Source of the DNA: an uncultured Allobaculum sp.
Lineage (GTDB): Bacteria; Bacillota_I; Bacilli_A; Erysipelotrichales; Erysipelotrichaceae
Direction: 5' to 3'
NCBI GenBank assembly: GCA_910577085.1
Contig: CAJTLE010000139.1
Location: 1 to 6,709, forward strand
Length of the DNA stretch: 6,709 nt
A program made the position numbers and the translations under genes. Below, one piece after another: positions 1 through 5,565 of this stretch. Under the pieces are notes generated by a model, which saw nothing but the letters and a program-made list of their open reading frames with translations, had not been told where the DNA came from and made no database searches. The stretch's first letter is position 1. The number at the start of each line of letters is the position of its first letter.

Positions 1-15
1 TCGTAAGACAAACCG

Positions 16-123
16 GTATGGTGACGACAGCCAATGGGTCACACCTGTTCCCATCTCGAACACAGAAGTTAAGCCATTGAACGCCGACGATAGTGTAAAA
101 GCGAAAATAGGAAGTCGCCAGAC
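16..123 (+). rRNA. rrf: 5S ribosomal RNA
   Basis: This is the RNA of the large-subunit central protuberance. The conserved 5S core is directly readable: GGGTCACACCTGTTCCCAT, then CGAACACAGAAGTTAAGCC. The terminal helix closes between TGGTGAC (19-25) and GTCGCCA (114-120) with one G-U pair, and G16-C123 and T17-A122 can extend it, which sets the ends to within a few bases. The length of about 108 nt is slightly short for a 5S, but the boundaries are inferred from pairing only. It sits at the left edge on the + strand and is followed by an intrinsic terminator, so it is probably the last gene of an rRNA operon whose 16S and 23S genes lie outside the window. Confidence 0.95.
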
Positions 124-131
124 AAAATTGA

Positions 132-179
132 AACCCGAAGGATAAAGGAGAAATCCGATATTCTTCGGGTTTTTGTTTT
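132..179 (+). terminator. Intrinsic terminator of the 5S rRNA / rRNA operon
   Basis: A perfect 9-bp stem, AACCCGAAG (132-140) with CTTCGGGTT (163-171), is followed by a T-rich tail (TTTTGTTTT, to 179). The loop of about 22 nt holds a small inner hairpin, GGA-GAAA-TCC. It starts fewer than 10 nt after the 5S end, so it ends the rRNA transcript. Confidence 0.9.
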
Positions 180-244
180 GTCGGAATATACTGGTTATTT
201 TGATTTGAACGGACCCTTCGAAGAAAAGCAATCTTTCTTTTCGT

Positions 245-281
245 AAAAAAGCACGGCTTCTCCAGGCAGAGGAAGCCGTGC
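245..281 (-). terminator. Intrinsic terminator, minus strand, converging on the rRNA operon
   Basis: A perfect 10-bp GC-rich stem, GCACGGCTTC (251-260) with GAAGCCGTGC (272-281), has an 11-nt loop. Read on the minus strand it runs directly into TTTTTT (complement of A245-A250). On the + strand only TTT follows, so its main direction is minus. It would stop leftward transcription from the nrdI side before it collides with the rRNA genes. It lies about 350 nt beyond the nrdI stop codon, so either nrdI has a long 3' untranslated region or a small unrecognised transcript ends here. Confidence 0.85.
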
Positions 282-284
282 TTT

Positions 285-628
285 CAGCAGTTGATGCTGT
301 GGACTGCTTTGTGTTTTCTTTCCCTGGATCTGTCGCTTGCCAAGCGGGCGATTGAAAGGATCAAAGGAAGAAGAGGAGAAAGAAAACGGCGGTAGGTTGC
401 AGCAAGGACAGAACTTGCAGGCCAGCCATATCGAATTTCAGAGTTCTGATCAGTCAGCAGGTAGAATCGATTTCGATCATAGATAGAAGATTTGAAACAA
501 CCAGTCAGGGGTGGTTGAGTATGGCGGCTTTCGGGAAAAGAAAACAGAAAACCAGAAAATTGCAGTTGTTGATCAATCAGGAAACTACTGCTTTTATAGC
601 TTCTACAGCGTATCGGTAAATCAGAGGA
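285..628. other. 344-nt intergenic stretch without a convincing gene; several tight inverted repeats
   Basis: I see no protein with both a good ribosome binding site and a recognisable sequence here. The best small reading frame is on the + strand at 521-619 (32 codons, basic peptide starting MAAFGKRKQK) after a GGGG stretch; it is probably spurious. Three near-perfect short palindromes stand out: CGCTTG-C-CAAGCG (334-346), TCAGA-GT-TCTGA (438-449) and ATCGA-TT-TCGAT (466-477). Their centres are too short for ordinary hairpin loops, so they look more like DNA sites than RNA structures. If the terminator at 245-281 serves nrdI, this whole stretch is transcribed as its 3' untranslated region. 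Confidence 0.5.
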
Positions 629-982
629 TTACAGTTTATCAACGATCGCTTTCATGGCATCCAGGTCTTCTGGAGTGCCGGCGTTTTCAACGCGGTAGAG
701 AACTTCTACATCGTAATCTTCAGCAATTTTGTCACCGGCCTGGCAATAGGCGTCGCCATAGCCCATATCGCCGGAGACAATGACACCTTTGAGGAACTGG
801 GAGTTTCCAAGTAAGAAGTTCACGACTTCTTCAGGAACATCTCCATATCCATCTGTATAGGTAAATAAGACAAAGTCTCCATCTATTGTTTCGCTGCCAT
901 CATTGATGCGGACAGCATCTAAGCCAAGTGTATTGACAATGGATTCAACATTTCCAGTTCTGGAAGCATAAGCATAATTCAT
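629..982 (-). CDS. nrdI: NrdI, flavodoxin-like activator of class Ib ribonucleotide reductase
   Basis: NrdI is a small cytosolic FMN protein. It supplies oxidant to assemble the dimanganese-tyrosyl radical cofactor of NrdF, the small subunit of the class Ib ribonucleotide reductase. The 117-residue length is normal for the family. Visible are the FMN-phosphate loop SRTGN (residues 7-11), the block FVLFTYTDGYGDVP (37-50), the flavin-side loop SGDMGYGD (70-77), and the C-terminal AGTPEDLD (101-108). The order and spacing resemble Bacillus subtilis NrdI, which has KTGN, FVLVTYTTNFGQVP and SGTSKDVE at matching places as I recall it. The ATG at 982 has AGGAG 9 nt upstream. No nrdE, nrdF or nrdH is adjacent: the gene is enclosed by minus-strand terminators at 1087-1129 and 245-281, so it appears monocistronic. 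A general flavodoxin role is the main alternative, but the short length and motif set favour NrdI. Confidence 0.9.
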   Translation of the reverse strand: MNYAYASRTGNVESIVNTLGLDAVRINDGSETIDGDFVLFTYTDGYGDVPEEVVNFLLGNSQFLKGVIVSGDMGYGDAYCQAGDKIAEDYDVEVLYRVENAGTPEDLDAMKAIVDKL

Positions 983-999
983 CAGTTTTTCTCCTGTAT

Positions 1000-1015
1000 G
1001 TTAGTCATAGCTAAC
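1000..1015. promoter_or_regulatory. Operator-like inverted repeat GTTAG-N6-CTAAC, nrdI-proximal copy
   Basis: GTTAG (1000-1004) and CTAAC (1011-1015) form a perfect 5-bp dyad with a 6-bp centre. It ends 18 bases before the nrdI start codon, next to the AGGAG ribosome binding site. The same dyad with the same spacing recurs at 1029-1044, exactly 29 bp further upstream. The N6 centre is not conserved between copies, which is typical of a protein-binding dyad. It fits a DtxR-type consensus less well than the upstream copy (about 11 of 19). Confidence 0.5.
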
Positions 1016-1024
1016 TCACGGATA

Positions 1025-1044
1025 ATAGGTTAGCCTATTCTAAC
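1025..1044. promoter_or_regulatory. Putative DtxR/IdeR/MntR-type metal-regulator box upstream of nrdI
   Basis: Bases 1025-1043 match the DtxR/IdeR consensus TTAGGTTAGSCTAACCTAA at 16 of 19 positions when aligned by eye. The site also carries the dyad AATAGG-TTAG-CCTATT (1024-1039) and the second GTTAG-N6-CTAAC (1029-1044). It is about 43 to 62 bases upstream of the nrdI ATG, where a repressor would cover the promoter. Control of nrdI by a manganese- or iron-sensing DtxR-family repressor fits a Mn-dependent reductase activator, but that is inference; no regulator gene lies in the window. Confidence 0.55.
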
Positions 1045-1055
1045 TCGATTATCAA
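1027..1055 (-). promoter_or_regulatory. Candidate sigma-A-type promoter for nrdI
   Basis: On the minus strand TTGATA (1055-1050) is followed after 17 bp by TAACCT (1032-1027). The -35 is a good match and the -10 is weak. The -10 lies inside the DtxR-like box, which would suit repression by occlusion. Other placements are possible in this AT-rich stretch, so this is only the best by eye. Confidence 0.3.
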
Positions 1056-1086
1056 ATGGATTTAGTCATGGATCGTTGAATCCATG

Positions 1087-1129
1087 AAAAAGCCGCAAAG
1101 CAAAGAGACGGGCTCATTGTTTTGCGGCT
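1087..1129 (-). terminator. Intrinsic terminator at the end of the acylation operon
   Basis: AGCCGCAAA (1091-1099) pairs with TTTGCGGCT (1121-1129), and four further pairs (one of them G-U) bring the stem to 13 bp. On the minus strand it runs into TTTTT (complement of 1087-1091). It lies about 160 nt after the stop codon of the DHHW gene and separates that operon from the nrdI promoter. Confidence 0.88.
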
Positions 1130-1160
1130 GTTGGTCTAGGATTGAAAATCGGGAATCAGT

Positions 1161-1250
1161 TTTTGTTCTTTATCCTTTTGTTCTTTATCCTTTTGTTCTT
1201 TATCCTTTTGTTCTTTATCCTTTTGTTCTTTATCCTTTTGTTCTTTATCC
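1161..1250. repeat. Perfect tandem repeat, six copies of a 15-bp unit
   Basis: The unit TTTTGTTCTTTATCC (+ strand) is repeated six times without a single mismatch and is followed by a run of eight T. On the coding (minus) strand it reads GGATAAAGAACAAAA, purine-rich and containing AAAAGGA once per unit. It lies between the DHHW stop codon (1292) and the operon terminator, so it would be transcribed as 3' untranslated RNA. The unit is a multiple of three, and one minus-strand frame encodes RIKNK repeats; that frame is offset from the DHHW gene, so no protein is called. Perfect identity suggests recent slippage expansion and variable copy number between strains. Confidence 0.97.
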
Positions 1251-1291
1251 TTTTTTTTAATTGACGTCTTTTAAACGTCCTCAGCGGCTGC

Positions 1292-2461
1292 TTATCCTTC
1301 TGTTTCCTGATCGGATTCAGCTTGATGAGCTGAGTTCCAGTCATTGAGCAGATCTTTCAAAGAGGAAATGGTCGCAAAGGTGTCGTAGCTGTAAACAAAG
1401 GCGATGTCGGTAAACAGGTCGGAGGCCATGACCAGATCCAGGTCCTGAAAGTAGTAACGCGGATCGACGATGGTGATCGAAGAGAAATAAGGCAGCAGGT
1501 ACTGGATCATGCTGTTGGCATAAGAGTCTTTGAACAGCAGCAGGGATCGATTGGTTTGGGCATCGGTATCAATGCGCACTTTTGCCTGGTTCGCGCCAAG
1601 GAAGACTTGGTATTGGTCTTTGGTGTTTAGAGCAGCTTTGTTGTAGATACTTGAGGTTTTGGTTCCATCAGCCCAGGTGACCAGATAGTTTGGGGTGTTT
1701 TTCGAGACGGCCAGTTCGATTGTATCGTTCAGACCGATAGATCCTGTTTTGGAGGCGAGGGTTCCTTGAAAGTCGCGGGAGACGGGCATGAGTTCAAACT
1801 CATTGAGATCAGTCTGAATGCTCATGCTTTCCAACAAAGTTTTGGCCCCCTGGCCGGCTCCTTTGGTGGTCCAGTGATGGTCCGTTCGGTAAAAAATGTA
1901 TTCCTGGTTGTGGTCATTGAGTGCAGATCGGACATCGGCATTGACTGGTCCATTCAGGTTCATGGCAAGGGCATCAAAAGCGGGGCTTACCCCTCTGACT
2001 GGTGCATCATAGGGGAGTTTGTGCGGCTGCACGGTTGCAGCGGATGGGCAGACCATGACATAGCAAGGCAGTCCGCTAAGAGAGGAAAATTGATTGAGGG
2101 CGTTGATCGTGGCGGAGATGTTGTCATTCTTTTCCGCTTCCGGATTGGCCAGCAGGGCTCCTTTTCCTAAAAAGACATCTTTGATTTCTCTTTCTCCGGC
2201 AGCTTTGCGGATCAGATAGTTCAGATGGAAAAACATGTTTCTTCCAGGAAATTGATCAGAAAACCATGTATTCAATTCACGACCGGTTGTCCCATCTTCC
2301 ATGGCGGGTAATGAGACTGTAGCAGATTTTGCCAGGGCCCGGTTTTCCGCTGCGGAAAAGGAACGATCGGGAAGGATCAGGGACAGCAGCAGCGTGCAGA
2401 CTAAGAGCAGGGACATTGCTGGAGCAAGATACCGGTTTTCCTTGATTCGTTTTTTCTTCAT
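1292..2461 (-). CDS. DHHW family protein, AlgX/AlgJ-like extracellular O-acyltransferase
   Basis: This 389-residue protein is probably the extracellular partner of the MBOAT protein, moving an acyl (likely acetyl) group onto a surface polysaccharide. It has a basic N-terminus (MKKKRIKENR) and one hydrophobic segment (about 13-30) serving as signal or anchor, so the rest is outside the membrane. Family marks are VFLGKGALL (96-104), YVMVCPSAATVQPHKLP (134-150), the signature DHHW (194-197) and the C-terminal block LFKDSYANS (309-317). By analogy with AlgX (Asp-x-His plus Ser), D194, H196 and S313 form the likely catalytic set. The ATG at 2461 has AAAGGAG about 11 nt upstream, and the gene starts 18 nt after the MBOAT stop, so it is the last gene of the operon. 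The acid-rich end (AESDQETEG) is intact. The acceptor glycan cannot be told from sequence. Confidence 0.88.
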   Translation of the reverse strand: MKKKRIKENRYLAPAMSLLLVCTLLLSLILPDRSFSAAENRALAKSATVSLPAMEDGTTGRELNTWFSDQFPGRNMFFHLNYLIRKAAGEREIKDVFLGKGALLANPEAEKNDNISATINALNQFSSLSGLPCYVMVCPSAATVQPHKLPYDAPVRGVSPAFDALAMNLNGPVNADVRSALNDHNQEYIFYRTDHHWTTKGAGQGAKTLLESMSIQTDLNEFELMPVSRDFQGTLASKTGSIGLNDTIELAVSKNTPNYLVTWADGTKTSSIYNKAALNTKDQYQVFLGANQAKVRIDTDAQTNRSLLLFKDSYANSMIQYLLPYFSSITIVDPRYYFQDLDLVMASDLFTDIAFVYSYDTFATISSLKDLLNDWNSAHQAESDQETEG

Positions 2462-2479
2462 TCCAGTTCAGTCTCCTTT

Positions 2480-3862
2480 CTAAAAGGCTGCATAAAGAAA
2501 TGTTCTGGCTGTAGCGGATACCAGAAATGAAATGCAGACGATAAGTACACCGATCCAGCCAAGCGTGTTCCAAAACTGCCATTTGCCTTTCAGCTGTTTT
2601 TTGAACATCTGAGCAAGCAGGACGGAAAGGCCGCTTGAAAGAAGGATAGCCAGGAAGAATAATCCAAGATTTCCAAACAGTTCAAACGTGGCTGCATAAT
2701 CCGCAAACTCGGAAATACCGATCGCAAAATAGCGCCCGATCCGGGTTAAGGCAAGCATCAGTGACGGGCTGGAAAAGAACGTCCAGCCAATCAGCTGGGT
2801 AAGAATCAGATACAGATGGCTGATGACTGCAGGGAGTTTTTTCAATCCAGCGTTTAGATATTCTTTTTCCAGCAGGATCAGTCCACCCTGGAAAAGTCCC
2901 CAGACAATAAAGGGCAGAGCGGCTCCATGCCACAGACCGGTTAACAGCCAGACACAGAGAATATTGATCCGCCAGCGATTGGCAGAAACGCGATTCCCAC
3001 CCAGAGGAATGTAGACGTAATCACGAAACCAGTCGGTTAACGAAATGTGCCACCTGCGCCAGAAGTCCTGAACAGACGCGGCCGTATACGGCAGGTTAAA
3101 GTTTGGATCGATCTGGAAGCCAAACAATAAAGCCAGTCCTCTTGCCATGCGCGAGTATCCCGAAAAGTCGAAGTAGAGCTGGAAGAAGTAGGCAAAGCCT
3201 AAAAGCAGGTTGCCAAGCCAGGTTGTATTGCCATTGATGGTTCCATAAAGCAATGCAAAGTTATCGGCCAGAATCACTTTTCGAAGCATGCCCTGTAAAA
3301 ACAGGCTCATTCCCTGAGCAGATTTGGCTCTGGTGACCGGGTGACTGGTTAACTGTTCTTCGAATCTGGCATAGTGTCCGATCGGCCCCATATTCACCCG
3401 GCCAAAGAAAGCTGCATAGACACCGAAATTAATCAGTGAAGACGGTGCCAGGCATCGGTTTGATGCCACATCAAATAAACAGGACAGGCAGGAGAATAAA
3501 TAGAAGGAAAGGCCAACAGGCATCAGTTTGGGCAGGTTTGCGAGCTGGCCAGAGAGGCCGCCAAACCAGACACCGAGATAGCGGTAGAAAAACAGAACGG
3601 CCAGATTGACACCAACCGCAAGGAACAGCACTTTCTTTCGTTTTTCTGGATCTTCTTCCAGCCCAATTCTTCCAGCTGCCAGATAGTTCCACACAAGAAC
3701 CAGAATCAGAATGGCCAGACTTCTCAAACCGCCCCAGCCATAGAAGATCAGGGAAGCAATAAGAAGATAAAAATTGGCCAGTTTTGTTTTGGCCACCAGG
3801 CGATAGAGCAGCCATACAACAGGCAGAAAGCCAAACAGGAAGGTTAAATCAGTAAAGACCAT
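2480..3862 (-). CDS. MBOAT family membrane-bound O-acyltransferase (AlgI/PatA/DltB type)
   Basis: This polytopic membrane enzyme of 460 residues takes an acyl group from a cytosolic donor and passes it across the membrane for surface glycan O-acylation. The family features are clear: N-terminal FTDLTFLFGFLPVVWLLY, LPKLMPVGLSFYLFSCLSCLFDV (110-132), FFQLYFDFSGYSRMARGLALLFGF (226-249), FNLPYTAASVQDFWRRWHISLTDWFRDYVYIPLGGNR (255-291) and LLTGLWHGAA (306-315). H312 in WHG is the expected catalytic histidine and H272 in RRWHIS is the second conserved one. Around ten hydrophobic segments span the length. The frame is open 26 codons further upstream to 3940, but that part overlaps the preceding gene. 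The ATG at 3862 has AAAGGAGGT at ideal spacing and begins one base after the upstream TAA, so I chose it; translational coupling is likely. Confidence 0.95.
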   Translation of the reverse strand: MVFTDLTFLFGFLPVVWLLYRLVAKTKLANFYLLIASLIFYGWGGLRSLAILILVLVWNYLAAGRIGLEEDPEKRKKVLFLAVGVNLAVLFFYRYLGVWFGGLSGQLANLPKLMPVGLSFYLFSCLSCLFDVASNRCLAPSSLINFGVYAAFFGRVNMGPIGHYARFEEQLTSHPVTRAKSAQGMSLFLQGMLRKVILADNFALLYGTINGNTTWLGNLLLGFAYFFQLYFDFSGYSRMARGLALLFGFQIDPNFNLPYTAASVQDFWRRWHISLTDWFRDYVYIPLGGNRVSANRWRINILCVWLLTGLWHGAALPFIVWGLFQGGLILLEKEYLNAGLKKLPAVISHLYLILTQLIGWTFFSSPSLMLALTRIGRYFAIGISEFADYAATFELFGNLGLFFLAILLSSGLSVLLAQMFKKQLKGKWQFWNTLGWIGVLIVCISFLVSATARTFLYAAF

Positions 3863-3863
3863 C

Positions 3864-4364
3864 TTACTGACCTCCTTTGAGTGCCGAAATAAATGCGTCA
3901 TCCATGCCGGCCGTGTTCTCTCCGACATAGTAGAGACCATAATTGTCCTGGATATCCACCAGGGCGTTTTCCATTAAGGCAGTCTGTTCGGGTGCATAGC
4001 CGGAATAGATATCATGCTGGGAAGTGATCCGGTTTTGAACGGCTGTTTCAAAGTCTTTGGCAGCCTGTGGATTTTCAAAATGAGCAATGACCATCTCACC
4101 GGCCGACATCAGATCTTCATTGCGGTACATCGAGATTTCATTGACCGCAGCTGGATCCAGGTCGATATATCGTCTTAGAGCAGAGGTCTCAACCTGGGGA
4201 TAGACTTCCGGATCGAGATTTTGCGTGAGTTTTGAGATCACTTCATTAAAAGCCGCTTTGAAATGGATTTTGCCGCCAAAAATCTGCTGACCAAGTATAA
4301 AAGTCAGCAGACAGAGTGTAATGGCCATTCCAATATTGAGAAAAACTGGATTTCGCCTTTTCAT
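3864..4364 (-). CDS. DUF4358 domain protein, membrane-anchored accessory of the acylation operon
   Basis: This 166-residue protein has a short basic start (MKRRNPVFLN), one membrane segment (about 11-29) and an extracellular domain. The pattern YIDLDPAAVNEISMYRNED, then a stretch on an alpha-helix with AHFENPQAAKDFETAVQNRI, then ALVDIQDNYGLYYVGEN (134-150) is what I recognise as DUF4358. This family is often found beside MBOAT and DHHW genes in Firmicutes, and its biochemical role is unknown. I see no catalytic motif and no lipobox cysteine positioned for lipoprotein processing, so it looks like a structural or regulatory partner. The stop codon lies one base before the MBOAT start. The ATG at 4364 has only a modest binding site (AGGGAA), and the long leader before it carries the 26-bp repeat array. 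Confidence 0.8.
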   Translation of the reverse strand: MKRRNPVFLNIGMAITLCLLTFILGQQIFGGKIHFKAAFNEVISKLTQNLDPEVYPQVETSALRRYIDLDPAAVNEISMYRNEDLMSAGEMVIAHFENPQAAKDFETAVQNRITSQHDIYSGYAPEQTALMENALVDIQDNYGLYYVGENTAGMDDAFISALKGGQ

Positions 4365-4410
4365 ATGTATTCCCTATATTCCCTTTCCGATCTTTTTCTT
4401 ATCTCTTGGT

Positions 4411-4604
4411 TCAGGTGATTAACCTTCTATCTTGATTCAAGTGATTATTCTTTTGTCTTGATCAGGTGATTCCCTTTTATTTTGGTTCAGGTCTCAAGTG
4501 ATGATCCCTTTGTCCTGATTCAAGTGATGATCCCTTTGTCCTGATTCAAGTGATGATCCCTTTGTCCTGATTCAAGTGATAATCCTTCTTTTCTATTCAA
4601 ATGA
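4411..4604. repeat. Tandem array of a 26-bp unit between the SGNH and DUF4358 genes
   Basis: Units begin at about 4411, 4437, 4462, 4487 (truncated), 4494, 4520, 4546, 4572 and 4597, mostly 25-26 bp apart. The three units covering 4494-4571 are identical; the outer ones are degenerate. Each full unit starts with TCA-NN-TGA (variants TCAAGTGA, TCAGGTGA, TCAAATGA) followed by a pyrimidine-rich half ending near CCCTTTGTCCT. The short unit at 4487 breaks the phase with a 7-base step, as expected from unequal slippage. On the coding strand each unit contributes a purine block such as ACAAAGGGAT. The array lies within the 346-nt gap upstream of the DUF4358 start, so it would be in that gene's leader or in the operon's internal spacer. 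It encodes nothing in frame, since 26 is not divisible by three. Confidence 0.93.
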
Positions 4605-4647
4605 TTTCCCGTTTCTTTGAGATTTTTTCTTCCTGTTTGTCTTTGAC

Positions 4648-4712
4648 CTGAGGGACCCTTCAGATTGTTTTCTGACTTTGGACAGGTTTCAGATCTGTTT
4701 CCTGCTCAGATC
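4648..4712. other. Spacer with two inverted repeats after the SGNH gene; no clear terminator
   Basis: GATCTG (4692-4697) pairs with CAGATC (4707-4712) across a 9-base loop, overlapping the SGNH stop codon at 4711-4713. A second imperfect dyad, CTGAGGG-A-CCCTTCAG, lies at 4648-4663. Neither is followed by a U-tract on the minus strand, so neither is a convincing intrinsic terminator, and read-through from the SGNH gene into the DUF4358 operon seems likely. They could be a processing or attenuation signal. Confidence 0.35.
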
Positions 4713-5565
4713 AGTCATCGGAGAAAATCATGTTGGAAGCCCATTCCGGGTAGAAGGAGGGCTGCAGATGAATCCCGTCATCGATATAAATATTCGCTTT
4801 GCCGCCATCTGCCAGTTTGGAGTTATCCACATAGGTCCAGCCGCGTTTTTTACAGAGCGCTTCAATCTGGGCATTGTATTCATCGACTTTTGCCCAGCGC
4901 GGTGTTTGTTTGACCACCTCAGGTGTGGCCGGAAGAATTGAATTGAGATAGATTTTCGAATTCGGAGAAACTGCGAGCAGTTCGTCGATTTTTTCCTCAT
5001 AAACCTGAGCATAACCGTTTTCTCCACGATCCTGGCCGACACCAAGTCCCATGTCGTTAATGCCATAGGAGAAGAACATCTTCTCCGGCTTTACTTTGGC
5101 AACAAGATCGACTGAATCCGAGATGTTCAGAATTGTGTAGCCCGCCCCTGCGACCACCTGTTCCCAGGGGAGAAACTGATAGCTGCCAAATCCATAAACA
5201 CGGGAATCACCAAAGACCAGAGAGGAGTTAAACAGAGTGAAAATTGAACTTTGTCCACTTTCGACGGCTTTAAGCATTCGATCCCGCTTTTTTTTGGACA
5301 GGCTTTGATCCAGCTCATCGATTTCTTTTTGTTCCTGCTTTTCCAGGTAAGCCAGACCAGCATCCAAAGATGAATCAGGGTGTGAAAAGAGAGCCAGGCT
5401 TGTGATGACAATCGCAGTCACCACCACACCACAAATCAGAAGCACCCGTTTTTTACGGATCGCTTTCTTCTTCTTTTTAGGGGAGCAAGACTGGGAAGAA
5501 GTCGAAGAAGTTTTTTTTGCCGGTAAGGTTTTATCAGGTTGGGAAGACGAATGAGAAGAACTCAT
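4711..5565 (-). CDS. Membrane-anchored SGNH/GDSL-family hydrolase or acyltransferase
   Basis: The protein has 284 residues. The SGNH blocks are visible in order: block I VFGDSRVYG with nucleophile S121, block III SYGINDMG with N170, and block V DDGIHL with D263 and H266. Ahead of the domain lie a cytosolic Ser/Lys-rich tail (about 1-38, including KKKKK), one membrane helix (about 41-60) and a charged helical linker (about 65-105, YLEKQEQKEIDELDQSLSKKKRD). The catalytic domain is therefore outside the cell on a stalk. Such proteins remove or transfer O-acyl groups on glycans; beside MBOAT and DHHW genes, either a second transferase or a balancing esterase is plausible. The frame could start with GTG at 5574, but GAGG sits 8 nt from the ATG at 5565, so that start is preferred. 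It is probably the first gene of the four-gene unit. Confidence 0.85.
   Translation of the reverse strand: MSSSHSSSQPDKTLPAKKTSSTSSQSCSPKKKKKAIRKKRVLLICGVVVTAIVITSLALFSHPDSSLDAGLAYLEKQEQKEIDELDQSLSKKKRDRMLKAVESGQSSIFTLFNSSLVFGDSRVYGFGSYQFLPWEQVVAGAGYTILNISDSVDLVAKVKPEKMFFSYGINDMGLGVGQDRGENGYAQVYEEKIDELLAVSPNSKIYLNSILPATPEVVKQTPRWAKVDEYNAQIEALCKKRGWTYVDNSKLADGGKANIYIDDGIHLQPSFYPEWASNMIFSDD

Noticed and set aside
421..430. 22-codon hydrophobic minus-strand peptide starting near 429 (MAGLQVLSLL...), toxin-like
   Set aside because: No ribosome binding site and no paired antisense promoter that I can see; hydrophobicity comes from a pyrimidine-rich strand.
511..783. 90-residue + strand reading frame and a 32-codon alternative at 521-619
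   Set aside because: The longer one is largely antisense to nrdI with a low-complexity basic composition. The short one has only a weak GGGG-type site and no family resemblance.
1766..2170. 134-residue + strand reading frame
   Set aside because: Entirely antisense to the DHHW gene, whose motifs are clear; a shadow frame.
3863..3940. A 26-codon in-frame N-terminal extension of the MBOAT protein
   Set aside because: It overlaps the DUF4358 gene, has no ribosome binding site and is not hydrophobic like an MBOAT start. The ATG at 3862 has AAAGGAGGT at good spacing.
4411..4604. CRISPR array
   Set aside because: The units are directly adjacent, with no unique spacers between repeats; this is a simple tandem repeat.
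4648..4663. Imperfect dyad CTGAGGG-A-CCCTTCAG as a terminator
   Set aside because: The loop is too small and no U-tract follows on the minus strand, so termination is not supported.
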